Of a stretch of 64,000 bases of DNA, positions 46,026-55,061 are shown piece after piece. The notes beneath the pieces were generated by a model that saw nothing but the letters and a program-made list of their open reading frames with translations, was not told the DNA's origin and searched no databases. How positions within the stretch are numbered: position 1 is the first letter of the stretch; the number at the start of each line of letters is the position of its first letter. Made by a program: the position numbers and the translations under genes. The stretch is from Vibrio quintilis (GTDB lineage: Bacteria > Pseudomonadota > Gammaproteobacteria > Enterobacterales > Vibrionaceae), in assembly GCF_024529975.1 (NCBI RefSeq), contig NZ_AP024898.1, forward strand, positions 1,612,001 through 1,676,000, given 5' to 3'.

Positions 46026-47855
46026 ATGTATAAGCGATTTGAGGGTTTTACCAAAGCTTTTCCCCCCGAAGAGCCGCAACAACCCCCTGAAACTTTACTG
46101 GCGTTTTGCCGGTATTACACCAAAGGCTTTACCAAGCCGTTAGTTTTTATTGCGCTTCTGAGTACGTTGATTGCGATTGTCGAAGTTTCGCTGTTCGGCT
46201 TCATGGGCCGCCTTGTTGACTGGCTGTCTTCCAGCAATCCGGAAACATTCTGGGCTGAGAATCAGTGGACACTCACCATATTATCACTGGTTGTTGTCAT
46301 TGGTATCCCTTTATTAATAACGATTCAGTCTCTGTTAGTCCATCAAACCATGCTGGGCAATTATCCAATGTCAATCCGGTGGCTGGCCCACCGTTATCTG
46401 CTGAAACAAAGTATTTCCTTCTATCAAAATGAATTTGCCGGGCGCATAGCAACGAAGGTGATGCAAACTTCTCTTGCGGTGCGTGAAACCGTCATGAAGG
46501 CGGTCGATGTCTTCGTATACGTGATTGTCTATGTCACAGCGATTCTGTTTATGCTGGCCGACTCAGACTGGCGGTTAATGATGCCAATGCTGATCTGGCT
46601 GCTGATTTATGTGTGTATCCAGCTATTCTTTGTACCAAAGCTAAAACATGTTTCATCACTGCAGGCGGATGCCCGTTCAACCATGACCGGACGTTTCGTC
46701 GACAGCTATACCAATATACAAACCGTCAAACTATTCTCCCATCATCACCGGGAAACAGAGTATGTTCAGGACAGTATGAAAGGATTTCTGGGGACCGTTT
46801 ATCAACAGATGCGGCTGGTCACAGGTTTTAATCTCTCCGTTGAAATTGCTAACTATTTTCTCTTGTTTGCTATTTCTGCCATCTCCATTTATCTGTGGTC
46901 ACAGAGTCTGGTGACGGTCGGGGTGATTGCTGTGGCAATTTCACTTTCATTGCGGATTAACGGTATGTCCCACTGGATTATGTGGGAAATTGGTGCTCTG
47001 TTTGAAAATATCGGTACCGTCGTTGATGGCATGGCATCCTTATCCCGTTCGATCCAGATTCAGGATAAACCGGATGCAAAAGAGCTGGACATCAAACAAG
47101 GCGGGATTGAATTTGATCATGTCTCTTTTCATTATGGTGAAAATATCCATGTGATTGACAACCTGAATCTGAACATCAAGCCAGGAGAAAAAGTCGGTCT
47201 GGTTGGTCGTTCAGGTGCAGGGAAGTCAACCTTAGTTAATCTGTTACTTCGTTTTCATGATGTTGAAAGCGGTGCGATTCGTATTGACGGGCAAGCTATC
47301 AATGACATTACCCAGGATTCCCTGAGAAGTGCGATTGGGATGGTGACACAGGATACATCTCTGCTGCACCGCTCTATCAGAGAAAATATTCTCTACGGAA
47401 AACCAGACGCGACAGAAGAAGAGTTACTCAGAGCAACCAAGCAGGCACATGCGCATGAGTTTATTGAAACCCTGACCGATCCTCACGGTAACTGCAGCTA
47501 TGATTCTCAGGTCGGAGAACGGGGTGTGAAACTATCCGGCGGCCAGCGTCAGCGTATTGCAATCTCACGGGTATTACTGAAAAACGCACCGATTCTGATC
47601 CTTGATGAAGCCACATCTGCACTCGACTCTGAAGTTGAGGCAGCGATTCAGGAAAGTCTGTATCAGCTGATGGAAGGAAAAACAGTCATTGCGATTGCGC
47701 ACCGTCTGTCAACCATCGCCGCAATGGACCGGCTCATTGTTCTCGACCAGGGTAACGTCGTTGAAGAAGGCACTCATCAGGAATTACTGGATAAAAACGG
47801 TATCTATGCACACCTGTGGGATCACCAGACAGGTGGATTTATTGCCAGCCATTAA
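46026..47855 (+). CDS. ABC exporter (fused permease and ATPase)
   Basis: A 609-residue half-transporter, probably homodimeric. An N-terminal membrane domain with six segments (about 35-325) is followed by an ATPase domain (about 360-595). Walker A is VGRSGAGKSTL, the signature is LSGGQRQRIAISR, Walker B is ILILDEATSALD, and the H-loop follows as IAHRLST. It belongs to the MsbA/multidrug exporter-like group; the substrate (lipid or drug) is not apparent. A TATAAT at 45857-45862 is a possible -10. A strong terminator follows. Confidence 0.92.
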   Translation: MYKRFEGFTKAFPPEEPQQPPETLLAFCRYYTKGFTKPLVFIALLSTLIAIVEVSLFGFMGRLVDWLSSSNPETFWAENQWTLTILSLVVVIGIPLLITIQSLLVHQTMLGNYPMSIRWLAHRYLLKQSISFYQNEFAGRIATKVMQTSLAVRETVMKAVDVFVYVIVYVTAILFMLADSDWRLMMPMLIWLLIYVCIQLFFVPKLKHVSSLQADARSTMTGRFVDSYTNIQTVKLFSHHHRETEYVQDSMKGFLGTVYQQMRLVTGFNLSVEIANYFLLFAISAISIYLWSQSLVTVGVIAVAISLSLRINGMSHWIMWEIGALFENIGTVVDGMASLSRSIQIQDKPDAKELDIKQGGIEFDHVSFHYGENIHVIDNLNLNIKPGEKVGLVGRSGAGKSTLVNLLLRFHDVESGAIRIDGQAINDITQDSLRSAIGMVTQDTSLLHRSIRENILYGKPDATEEELLRATKQAHAHEFIETLTDPHGNCSYDSQVGERGVKLSGGQRQRIAISRVLLKNAPILILDEATSALDSEVEAAIQESLYQLMEGKTVIAIAHRLSTIAAMDRLIVLDQGNVVEEGTHQELLDKNGIYAHLWDHQTGGFIASH

Positions 47856-47862
47856 AATCAGG

Positions 47863-47892
47863 CCGGGCGGGCTGCTTCTGCTGCCCGCCCGG
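47863..47892. terminator. Strong bidirectional terminator
   Basis: CCGGGCGGGC and GCCCGCCCGG form a perfect GC-rich 10-bp stem with a 10-base loop between convergent genes. Confidence 0.75.
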
Positions 47893-47952
47893 AATATCTG
47901 ACTGATTTACATTGTAAATATAATAATCCGTCATCCTTGATCTGATGGCAGG

Positions 47953-49311
47953 TTAGTTTTCGTGATAACAGCGGGTTAATTCATTAAAACGATAATAGTA
48001 ACTGCCAGGCTTCACAGGCTTACAGTCTTGCTTAAACCCGATCTCTTCCTCGTTATACAGCATCTTCACTAACAACTTCCCATCCTTATCACGATAAACA
48101 TCCCACTGGATATTGGCACTGTAAGGAGAAACCCATTCACCACGCCATGGGTTGTCAGGCTGATATCCTTCACTCAGGGAAACACTCTGGGTGCTGCCTT
48201 TCAACTGCATTTGAGCAGCAAAAGGAATGATCGTTTCTGCGTGAGCAAAACGTAATTTTGCGGCATATTGATTCGTCCGGCTCCGGACTGCTTTGACCTG
48301 ATTAAAAAAGTCATCTTCGAGTACTTTCGCAATCTGGTATGTAATATCGGTGTTGTTCAGCCCCGGACCTTTTTGATAAAAATTCTTGCCGTCAGACAAA
48401 TAAGTCAGCCATTGTGTTTCTGCTGGTGTGAAATAGTCTGCAAACTTCCAGGCTTGATCGCCCGCTTCATATTTCATTCCCGGCGCAATCAGATACAAAT
48501 GAAAAAGCTGCATCACTGTATCTACGTCATTGTAGACCTGAGCTTTCTTCTTCCCCACCCGGGTAAACTGATATTTACCCTGTGCCAGCGCATCAACAAA
48601 TTCAGGAGTATAAATTCTCTCTAAAATCCCGCGGGCAATCTGATGAGATTTGGGTTGATCAAAAAGCTGATGAATCGCCTGGTTAAGCTGTGGATTATGC
48701 TTTTTATAATCCTGATATTGCTTGTGATGTTTATGAAAGTACAACTGAGACCGGTCGACCCGTGGCTGTGTGACGAAAGGTGCGATTTCAGGTTCCACCT
48801 GAATCATACCGCGGACAAATGATATCGCACTTGTTCGGGCCCGTATGCGCCCTGAATATTCAACCAGGATAGGTTGTCTGTCTTTTTTAACTTCATCAAA
48901 CAGAGACTTATCCCGCTGTGCCATTCTCATTCCGATGTCGTGATGTTCCTGCCAGCCAAGACGGGAGAGTTCACCGTAACCCAGCTTTTTATTAGCCGCA
49001 ATTAAACGGGAAATCTCTGCACCCAGCTTTTCTCCGGCAGGTGTTAAAGCATTCATTTCTTTGGCTTTTTGCCAGATTTTCAGACTGATATCATCATATT
49101 TGGGGCTGGTTAAGGCCCGGGAACCGTGGCGGGCAACAGACTGAGTGTAAACAAGCTGATATCCGGCAGGAACAGCTTCATAAGTCTTCATCTCCTGACG
49201 GGGAGTATAAACAGTCTTGGTACCGTACGAATATTGTGATTCTGAATGGTGGTTTAGTACGCTGCATCCGGTCAGAACCATCACTCCGAAAGCAGATAGA
49301 ATCATTTTCAT
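47953..49311 (-). CDS. Lipoprotein histidine acid phosphatase (MINPP-like)
   Basis: A 452-residue lipoprotein of the histidine acid phosphatase superfamily. The signal peptide ends in lipobox LTGC (Cys16). The phospho-acceptor loop is ARHGSRAL (residues 60-67) and the proton-donor motif is HAE (357-359). HAE, rather than HD, marks the multiple inositol-polyphosphate phosphatase (MINPP) group of phytases. The usual proline of RHGxRxP is replaced by Leu. It could release phosphate from phytate at the cell surface or periplasm. The ATG at 49311 follows AGGA; the longer frame runs back through a palindromic element. Confidence 0.87.
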   Translation of the reverse strand: MKMILSAFGVMVLTGCSVLNHHSESQYSYGTKTVYTPRQEMKTYEAVPAGYQLVYTQSVARHGSRALTSPKYDDISLKIWQKAKEMNALTPAGEKLGAEISRLIAANKKLGYGELSRLGWQEHHDIGMRMAQRDKSLFDEVKKDRQPILVEYSGRIRARTSAISFVRGMIQVEPEIAPFVTQPRVDRSQLYFHKHHKQYQDYKKHNPQLNQAIHQLFDQPKSHQIARGILERIYTPEFVDALAQGKYQFTRVGKKKAQVYNDVDTVMQLFHLYLIAPGMKYEAGDQAWKFADYFTPAETQWLTYLSDGKNFYQKGPGLNNTDITYQIAKVLEDDFFNQVKAVRSRTNQYAAKLRFAHAETIIPFAAQMQLKGSTQSVSLSEGYQPDNPWRGEWVSPYSANIQWDVYRDKDGKLLVKMLYNEEEIGFKQDCKPVKPGSYYYRFNELTRCYHEN

Positions 49312-49343
49312 TATAAAATCCTGATTAAAATAAAACACGGGTA

Positions 49344-49390
49344 TATCCCCGGGCAACCTGAAGAAGCTTGTTTCAGATTGCCCTGGTATA
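49344..49390. repeat. Palindromic element, diverged, upstream of the phosphatase
   Basis: TATCCCCGGGCAACCTGAAG and TTCAGATTGCCCTGGTATA, about 30 bases before the phosphatase start, so probably in its 5' leader. Confidence 0.7.
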
Positions 49391-49552
49391 AAATCTGGCC
49401 GGTTTTCATGGATACGCAACCAGACCAATAACTTACCACTTGCTCAAATAATATTCATCCTTTGCAGGAATAATCCGCTTTTCTCTTTCCGCCCGGTTGG
49501 TTTTCTTCTAAAATCGGCGTATTTCAAAGTATTCAGGAGCTAAAACAACCCA

Positions 49553-50260
49553 ATGAATAACAAGAGTATCATGACCAACCTGATTGCAATTCTCTGCATT
49601 TTGATTGGTTATCAATTCAACGAGCCAATTTTACAAACAGCGGGGCTATTCGCTTTTTCCGGCGCAATAACCAACTGGCTGGCCATTCATATGTTGTTTG
49701 AAAAAGTTCCCGGTTTATATGGTTCAGGCGTTATTCCCCGCCGGTTCGATGCATTCAGAACGGCGATAAAATCATTAATGATGGAACAGTTCTTCAATCA
49801 GGACAATATCGGGAAATTCCTCGATCAGGAAATTGGAGACACTCATAATTTTGAAATGGATGCCATAATTGAGAAAGTTGATTTTAACCCGACTTTTGAT
49901 GCATTGGTTGACGTCATCGCAAATTCTCAGTTTGGCGGCATGCTGGCCATGGTTGGCGGTACAGAAGCGCTGCAACCGCTGAAACAACCTTTTGTTGAGA
50001 AAATGCACGCTTCCGTGGCTGAAATAGGCCAGAGTGAAGCCGTGCAGGATGCAATCAAATCTCAGTTAGGTTCTGGTTCTGTCAAAGAAGATATCGAAGA
50101 AAAAATCGAGCAGATTATCGATCAGCGATTGAGTGAACTGACACCACAGCTGGTCAAAGAAATGGTCCAGAAGATGATTAAAGAACATCTGGGCTGGCTG
50201 GTCATCTGGGGCGGTGTTTTCGGCGGCGCAATCGGTGTAATCGCGGCCCTGTGCGCTTAA
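49553..50260 (+). CDS. DUF445 family membrane protein
   Basis: A 235-residue protein with two N-terminal membrane segments (about 8-22 and 25-45) carrying the DUF445 motif FSGAITNWLAIHMLFEKVPG, a long helical periplasmic or cytoplasmic middle and a C-terminal membrane segment (about 212-233). DUF445 proteins (YjiN/YheB types) have no firmly established function. Start after GGAGC. Monocistronic with its own terminator. Confidence 0.86.
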   Translation: MNNKSIMTNLIAILCILIGYQFNEPILQTAGLFAFSGAITNWLAIHMLFEKVPGLYGSGVIPRRFDAFRTAIKSLMMEQFFNQDNIGKFLDQEIGDTHNFEMDAIIEKVDFNPTFDALVDVIANSQFGGMLAMVGGTEALQPLKQPFVEKMHASVAEIGQSEAVQDAIKSQLGSGSVKEDIEEKIEQIIDQRLSELTPQLVKEMVQKMIKEHLGWLVIWGGVFGGAIGVIAALCA

Positions 50261-50282
50261 ACTGCCCCTGAGTATCCGGACA

Positions 50283-50314
50283 AAATCACACCGGGGCAAC
50301 GCCCCGTGTGATTT
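50283..50314. terminator. Bidirectional terminator
   Basis: AAATCACAC and GTGTGATTT around GGGGC-AA-CGCCCC form a strong long hairpin between convergent genes. Confidence 0.9.
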
Positions 50315-50367
50315 GTTTCCGGCACAACGCTGAACAGAAACGCTGAAAACTGCAACCACCGGATCAT

Positions 50368-51756
50368 TTATTGCCAGATAAATAATGCAACCAAAGTCAG
50401 TAGCATCACACAGATTACATTCAGAATTATCCCCACTTTCATCATCTGAGTCTGCCGGATATAACCGGTTGAAAAAACGATCGCATTCGGCGGTGTCGCA
50501 ACCGGCAGCATAAATGCACACGATGAAGCAACAGCAATTAAAACCACCAGAATCACCGGCGGCATATTCAGTGCTTCAGCGACACTGACAAACACAGGAA
50601 TGAGTAATGCCGCACTGGCTGTATTACTGGCAAACTCTGTCAGAAACACCACAAAGCAAGCAATAATCATAATAATAAAGAACACTCCAAACTGAGTAAT
50701 CAGGTCGCTGAGCTGATGAGCAATAAATACACTGGTACCTGTTTGCTTGAGAATATTGCTCAGACTGATCCCGCCACCAAACAGCAGTAACACCCCCCAG
50801 TCCGCTGTTTTTTCAATATCCTTCCAGTGAACTACTCTGGCAAAATTCACCAGCACAATCACACCAAGAGCAATGATCGTATCAAATGATTTAAACCCGC
50901 CAATCAGTCCGTTAATCGGTTTGCTGAAAATCCATAAGAAAACCGTCAGGGAGAAAATACCCAGTGTCACCACTTTTCCTTTATCCCAGTCCACCGGTTC
51001 ATAATTCAGCTCAAAACGCCCCGATAAATCCGGTTTGAAAACCAGATACAGAATTAAAATCGCAATAGGAAGTAAAATACACGCAGAAGGAATCCCATAA
51101 TACATCCACTCGGTAAAAGAGAGCTTCAGCTCCGCAGCCGCAATCGCATTCGGCGGACTGCCGATTACAGTCGCAATCCCGCCAATACTGGCGCTGTAAG
51201 CAATACCCAGCAAGACAAATACATAAGTGCTTTCCCGCTGGCCGGAGTCGACTTTACTCAGCACCCCCAGCACCAGCGGAATCATCATCGCCGTTGTCGC
51301 GGTATTACTGATCCACATAGAAATCACAGCCGTTACCACAAACAGCATAAACACAGCCACGACCATTTTCCCCCGGGCCAGTACCAACACCTTGTCAGCG
51401 ATAACTTTATCCAGTCCCTGGTGATGCATGGCCGCAGCCAGTGCAAATCCGCCCAGAAAAAGATAAATAATCGGATTCGAGAAATTACTCAGCGCAGCCG
51501 TTGTATCAAAAATACCAAACAAAACAGCCAGTACCGGTACCAGTATCGCGGTGACGGTCACGTGCAGCGCTTCTGTCAGCCATAGTACCGCAATAAAAAC
51601 CAGCAAACTGATCCCCAGCACAACCTGAGGTGGAAACGGTAAAGTTTTATATAAAACAAAGAAGAGGATGATATCGCTCAGAACGATAATACTGTTACGG
51701 TTAAAAAACCACTCACTCGTATTCGAGGGTAGTGGCACATTATCATTTTTATTCAT
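50368..51756 (-). CDS. Na+/dicarboxylate symporter, INDY-type (DASS family)
   Basis: A 462-residue inner-membrane symporter importing C4-dicarboxylates such as succinate with sodium. Both substrate/Na+-binding Ser-Asn-Thr motifs are present at residues 150-152 ([13 protein letters not shown]) and 377-379 ([13 protein letters not shown]), the same numbers as in the crystallised V. cholerae VcINDY. Total length is also the same. Conserved PPNAIAAA and [13 protein letters not shown] loops are present. Monocistronic. Confidence 0.95.
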   Translation of the reverse strand: MNKNDNVPLPSNTSEWFFNRNSIIVLSDIILFFVLYKTLPFPPQVVLGISLLVFIAVLWLTEALHVTVTAILVPVLAVLFGIFDTTAALSNFSNPIIYLFLGGFALAAAMHHQGLDKVIADKVLVLARGKMVVAVFMLFVVTAVISMWISNTATTAMMIPLVLGVLSKVDSGQRESTYVFVLLGIAYSASIGGIATVIGSPPNAIAAAELKLSFTEWMYYGIPSACILLPIAILILYLVFKPDLSGRFELNYEPVDWDKGKVVTLGIFSLTVFLWIFSKPINGLIGGFKSFDTIIALGVIVLVNFARVVHWKDIEKTADWGVLLLFGGGISLSNILKQTGTSVFIAHQLSDLITQFGVFFIIMIIACFVVFLTEFASNTASAALLIPVFVSVAEALNMPPVILVVLIAVASSCAFMLPVATPPNAIVFSTGYIRQTQMMKVGIILNVICVMLLTLVALFIWQ

Positions 51757-52029
51757 TATTATGCTTCCTTTTGAATGAAAAACGCCGGAGTACGGCGCTC
51801 AGTCCAATCTGTCACCGGCATATTACAACCGGTCATATCGCTCAGGATGGATACTCAATTAATGACATAACCAACGCCGATAAACTGTTACATAAATCAA
51901 CAAAAGAAAACAAAGCGTTAACAATAACTCACTCCATGCATTTTCATAAACCCGCGGTATAATGATGATTCAATCACACCGGCAACACCCGGGCTATTCC
52001 CCGGCAGTTATCTCCGATACAGGGAAATC

Positions 52030-52989
52030 ATGAATTTATTACTTGAGCAGTTCACTTTTTCGTTATCCGTCACCGGGCCTATTTGTCTGATGCTGTTTTT
52101 AGGGGTTTATTTCAGAAGAACCAGCCTTATCGATGATCACTTTATCGAAGTTGCTTCCAGGCTGGTGTTTAAAGTCACCTTACCCGTCCTGCTGTTTCTG
52201 AATGTATTGAAATCAGACTTCAGCGCGATTGCAAACAGTGCATCCTTTGTCATTTTTGGCCTGATTTCCAATTTTCTCTTCTTTATCCTCACAACAGTAA
52301 TCATTAAAAAATGGTCAAAAAATACCGCCGATCACAGTGTCATTATTCAGGGGGGATTCCGGGGAAATGCCATGATCATAGCTCTGGCATATGTGGCAAA
52401 CGCTTACGGGAATCAGGCGATTGCAACAGCAGCGCTATACTCCGCCGGGCTGGTATTACTGTTTAATGTTGAAGCGGTTTACACTCTGATTCCCAAAAAT
52501 CAGAATAACCGGGAAAATGCTGTTGGCGTGATAGTCAAAACGCTGACCAAAAACCCGCTGATTATTGCCATTCTGCTTGGGCTGTTCTTCTCTCTGCTGA
52601 AAATCCCGGTGCCGGAAATTGCAGATAAAGCCGGCCATTACTTTGCCAATATGACGCTGCCACTGGCATTGATTTGTGGTGGCGGCGCGTTGGATCTCCG
52701 GCAGCTTCACCGGGATAAAAGTTCGGCATGGATTGCAACACTCTTCAAACTGGCACTTTGTCCGTTGCTGCTCACAGGTGCTGCTCTGCTGTGCGGATTC
52801 AGAGGAATTGAACTGGGAATAATTTTCCTGACCAGCTCAGCCCCGACAGCTTCTGCCAGTTATGTCATGGCCCGGGTGATGGGCGGGAATGCGGTACTTG
52901 CAGCCAATATTATTGTCCTGACAACATTTTTCTCACTGGTGACAACCACAATTGGTATTTTTGCGTTATCAATGCTGCATTTGATCTGA
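52030..52989 (+). CDS. AEC-family transporter (auxin efflux carrier type)
   Basis: A 319-residue inner-membrane protein with about ten hydrophobic segments in two repeats. Signatures: RLVFKVTLPVLLFLNVLKSD in the first half, and MTLPLALICGGGALDL and TSSAPTASASYVMARVMGGN in the second. AEC proteins carry organic acids such as malate in some bacteria; the substrate here is not determined. Start after AGGGA. The gene is divergent from the INDY carrier gene across a 273-bp region. Confidence 0.9.
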   Translation: MNLLLEQFTFSLSVTGPICLMLFLGVYFRRTSLIDDHFIEVASRLVFKVTLPVLLFLNVLKSDFSAIANSASFVIFGLISNFLFFILTTVIIKKWSKNTADHSVIIQGGFRGNAMIIALAYVANAYGNQAIATAALYSAGLVLLFNVEAVYTLIPKNQNNRENAVGVIVKTLTKNPLIIAILLGLFFSLLKIPVPEIADKAGHYFANMTLPLALICGGGALDLRQLHRDKSSAWIATLFKLALCPLLLTGAALLCGFRGIELGIIFLTSSAPTASASYVMARVMGGNAVLAANIIVLTTFFSLVTTTIGIFALSMLHLI

Positions 52990-53065
52990 ACCAACGGGGA
53001 AAGTATTCCGTCAGACAGAAACAGGAACCCATTGACATCCATTCCTGTTTCTAAGTCAGCAGCCT

Positions 53066-54125
53066 CTAAAGGCACCCTTTATCACTCCAGCGACAAACCG
53101 GTGGCTCAGTTTTTGACAGACAGGCCTCACTCTGACAGATTGCTGCCCCCTGCGTCCAGCTCACATCCATCCGCTCTGAGGTCTCGGGCACATTCAGCAG
53201 ATACAGATATTTTTTGAGATACACTGCGCGAAAGCAGGCGGTTTCTGGCTTATATACCCAAGCAACCTGAAGATGCAGGATCCAGCGTGCAGCCGAAAGG
53301 TACAGTTCAAGGAAAGGGAATGCAGGAATGTACCCACCTTTCAAATTCTCTTGACGCAGAAATGTGCCTTTCAGCTCACGCCCTGCGGGTGAGTTTGTCA
53401 GGCTCTGAGACCTGCATCTTCAGGTTGTTTGGGTATAACAATCACCTTTTGAGTGGCAACAGATGCCGACGTCACAGCTGTTCATATAATTAAATGCACC
53501 GGTTAAAAACCAGGATGCAACATCAGATCGTTCTTTCGGCAAAGCGTGATAAGTACCGCGTTGACCATCATGATAATTGTACGGGTCAAGAAGACCCTGC
53601 GTCGTTTTAAGAGAAATTTGCTCAGCACACTGGTTCATTTGCCAGCCCGGTTTTTGACTGCCAACACCATAAGCACAGGCGTTAGGAAGCCCCAAGGTTT
53701 TGGACGCTTCATCCTGCCCTAAACCAAGATATGAATAACTGTAGATTGAGAATGGTTTTCCGCCCAGCATCACGGTTCTGACTGAATCATCCTTCTCCCG
53801 GCACTTTGCACACGGAAACGTGATCTGAGAAGAAGCGCCGCCCATTTCAACAATACCGAAATTATCCTGTTTTTTCTCATGTCTGACAGCCAGCCATGCA
53901 TAAAGCCCTTCTTCGTAGCCGGTAATCGTGCGGGTATCAACTTTCACTGTTTTACCAACTTTTTCAGTCAGGCTGCGATTCAGCTTTTGCCATAATTCCG
54001 CACTTTCAGCGCGATGCGCCTGCTCTGCTATCCGCATACCGGCTGTCGCCTGGACAAAAAATAGCGGATAACAGAAAAACCGCGATGGCAAAGATTGAAC
54101 GAAACGTCAGAAATGATGAGAACAC
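53066..54125 (-). pseudogene. GDA1/CD39-type NTPDase (apyrase) gene, deleted and split by a MITE
   Basis: A signal-peptide-like 5' end is read from GTG at 54125 (VFSSFLTFRSIFAIAVFLLS). The frame then shifts, and the sequence continues with apyrase conserved region 2 (VQATAGMRIAEQ), region 3 (GYEEGLYAWLAV) and region 4 (IVEMGGASSQI). About 100 residues, including region 1, are missing at the junction near 54070. The frame stops inside the MITE at 53253-53437 and resumes beyond it as YKPETACFRAVYLKKYL through SWTQGAA (region 5) to a stop at 53066. Removing the MITE with one TA rejoins GDCYKPETACF in frame. NTPDases hydrolyse extracellular ATP/ADP; this copy is surely inactive. Confidence 0.9.
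53253..53437. mobile_element. MITE-like palindromic element (185 bp) inside the NTPDase gene
   Basis: Terminal inverted repeats TATACCCAAGCAACCTGAAG and CTTCAGGTTGTTTGGGTATA flank a core identical over about 125 bases to the element at 989-1254. The flanking sequence shows TA at both ends, and excision reasoning gives one duplicated TA. No transposase is encoded. Near identity to the other copy indicates recent movement. Confidence 0.92.
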
Positions 54126-54129
54126 AATG

Positions 54130-54150
54130 CCGGGACCAAAACTGTCCCGG
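54130..54150. terminator. Hairpin downstream of the DUF5062 gene
   Basis: CCGGGACA and TGTCCCGG (with mismatch at the loop) form an 8-bp stem 15 bases after the DUF5062 stop. No T-run, so termination is weakly supported. Confidence 0.4.
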
Positions 54151-54165
54151 AGGATTCAGAGTGAA

Positions 54166-54432
54166 TTATTTTAAAGGATCATCCTCAGGAAGCGCATGAT
54201 GAATCCAGAGCGCTAAACGTTTTTTTATACTTTTTCCGTCAGATTTATCCGCCGGCAGAGGTGTTATCTGACGAACTTTGACTAAAAAAACATACAGGGC
54301 TTTCGCTTTCGTGGCCTGAGAGGCATTATCGCTGGTGAGTTGATATCCCTGCATTTCAGCCATTTTACACCCCACTTCCAAAGCTTTTTTGAATAATTTA
54401 TCTTCGTTTTTAATCTTGGCCGTTTTTGCCAT
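54166..54432 (-). CDS. DUF5062 family protein
   Basis: An 88-residue soluble helical protein: KNEDKLFKKALEVGCKMAEM at the start and KSIKKRLALWIHHALP at the end match the small DUF5062 family seen in Vibrio and relatives. Function unknown. The ATG at 54432 follows GGTGAG; the longer frame from 54450 adds only six residues without support. Confidence 0.75.
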   Translation of the reverse strand: MAKTAKIKNEDKLFKKALEVGCKMAEMQGYQLTSDNASQATKAKALYVFLVKVRQITPLPADKSDGKSIKKRLALWIHHALPEDDPLK

Positions 54433-54528
54433 ATACTCACCACAGTTCACATAAAATCATACAGTTAGTATATATCAAACCAAGTGCTTTTCGTTAAGAT
54501 CAGATAACTTTCATGACCGGGAGAAACA

Positions 54529-54951
54529 ATGATAAGACAATTTACCCCGACAGATACCGATACCATCCTTGATATCTGGCTCACTGCGTCCATTCAGGCA
54601 CACGATTTTGTGGATGCCGGATTCTGGATTTCGCAGACGGATAACATGCGTGATATTTATCTGCCCATGGCGGAAACCTGGGTGTATGAGCAGTACTCAG
54701 ATATTCTCGGATTCTGTTCACTGTATGAACAAACACTGGCAGCTTTGTTTGTTGCTCCCGCTCATCAACATAGCGGCATCGGCACCCAACTGATCAACCA
54801 TGCAAAAAAACAACAAGACGCACTCAGTCTGTCGGTTTATAAACGAAACACCTCCAGTACCGGATTCTATCTGTCACAGGGGTTTATCATTTGCAGTGAA
54901 CAAACCGATCCCCATACCGGACAACCGGAATATTTGATGCGTTTCAGTTAA
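54529..54951 (+). CDS. GNAT N-acetyltransferase (YjaB-like)
   Basis: A 140-residue cytoplasmic acetyltransferase. The pattern IWLTASIQAHDFVDAGFW near the start and the acetyl-CoA loop FVAPAHQHSGIGTQLI are typical of the YjaB/YhhY-like group. Tyr and Glu residues near YLSQGF complete the GNAT fold. The substrate is unknown. Start after GGGAGA. It ends 36 bases before a bidirectional terminator. Confidence 0.88.
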   Translation: MIRQFTPTDTDTILDIWLTASIQAHDFVDAGFWISQTDNMRDIYLPMAETWVYEQYSDILGFCSLYEQTLAALFVAPAHQHSGIGTQLINHAKKQQDALSLSVYKRNTSSTGFYLSQGFIICSEQTDPHTGQPEYLMRFS

Positions 54952-54987
54952 CCATAAAGCCAGTTAACCATTAACATATTGATCATA

Positions 54988-55015
54988 AAAAGCCACAGCG
55001 AGAATGCTGTGGCTT
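54988..55015. terminator. Bidirectional terminator
   Basis: AAAGCCACAGC and GCTGTGGCTTT form a perfect 11-bp stem with a 6-base loop, between convergent genes. Confidence 0.9.
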
Positions 55016-55019
55016 TGCT

Positions 55020-55056
55020 TATATACCCGGACAATCTGAAGCTATCCGCAATCCGG
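55020..55056. repeat. Half of a palindromic element
   Basis: TATATACCCGGACAATCTGAAG resembles the left arm of the family; the right arm is not recognisable. It lies just before the flotillin stop codon. Confidence 0.4.
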
Positions 55057-55061
55057 CAGTA

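Noticed and set aside
49312..49428. Longer N-terminus for the MINPP-like phosphatase
   Set aside because: It would hide the lipoprotein signal peptide internally and is encoded by a palindromic element.
53287..53493. Small protein encoded by the MITE core
   Set aside because: The frame runs across the element boundary, has no ribosome site and has no recognisable protein features; the corresponding frame in the 989 copy is disrupted.
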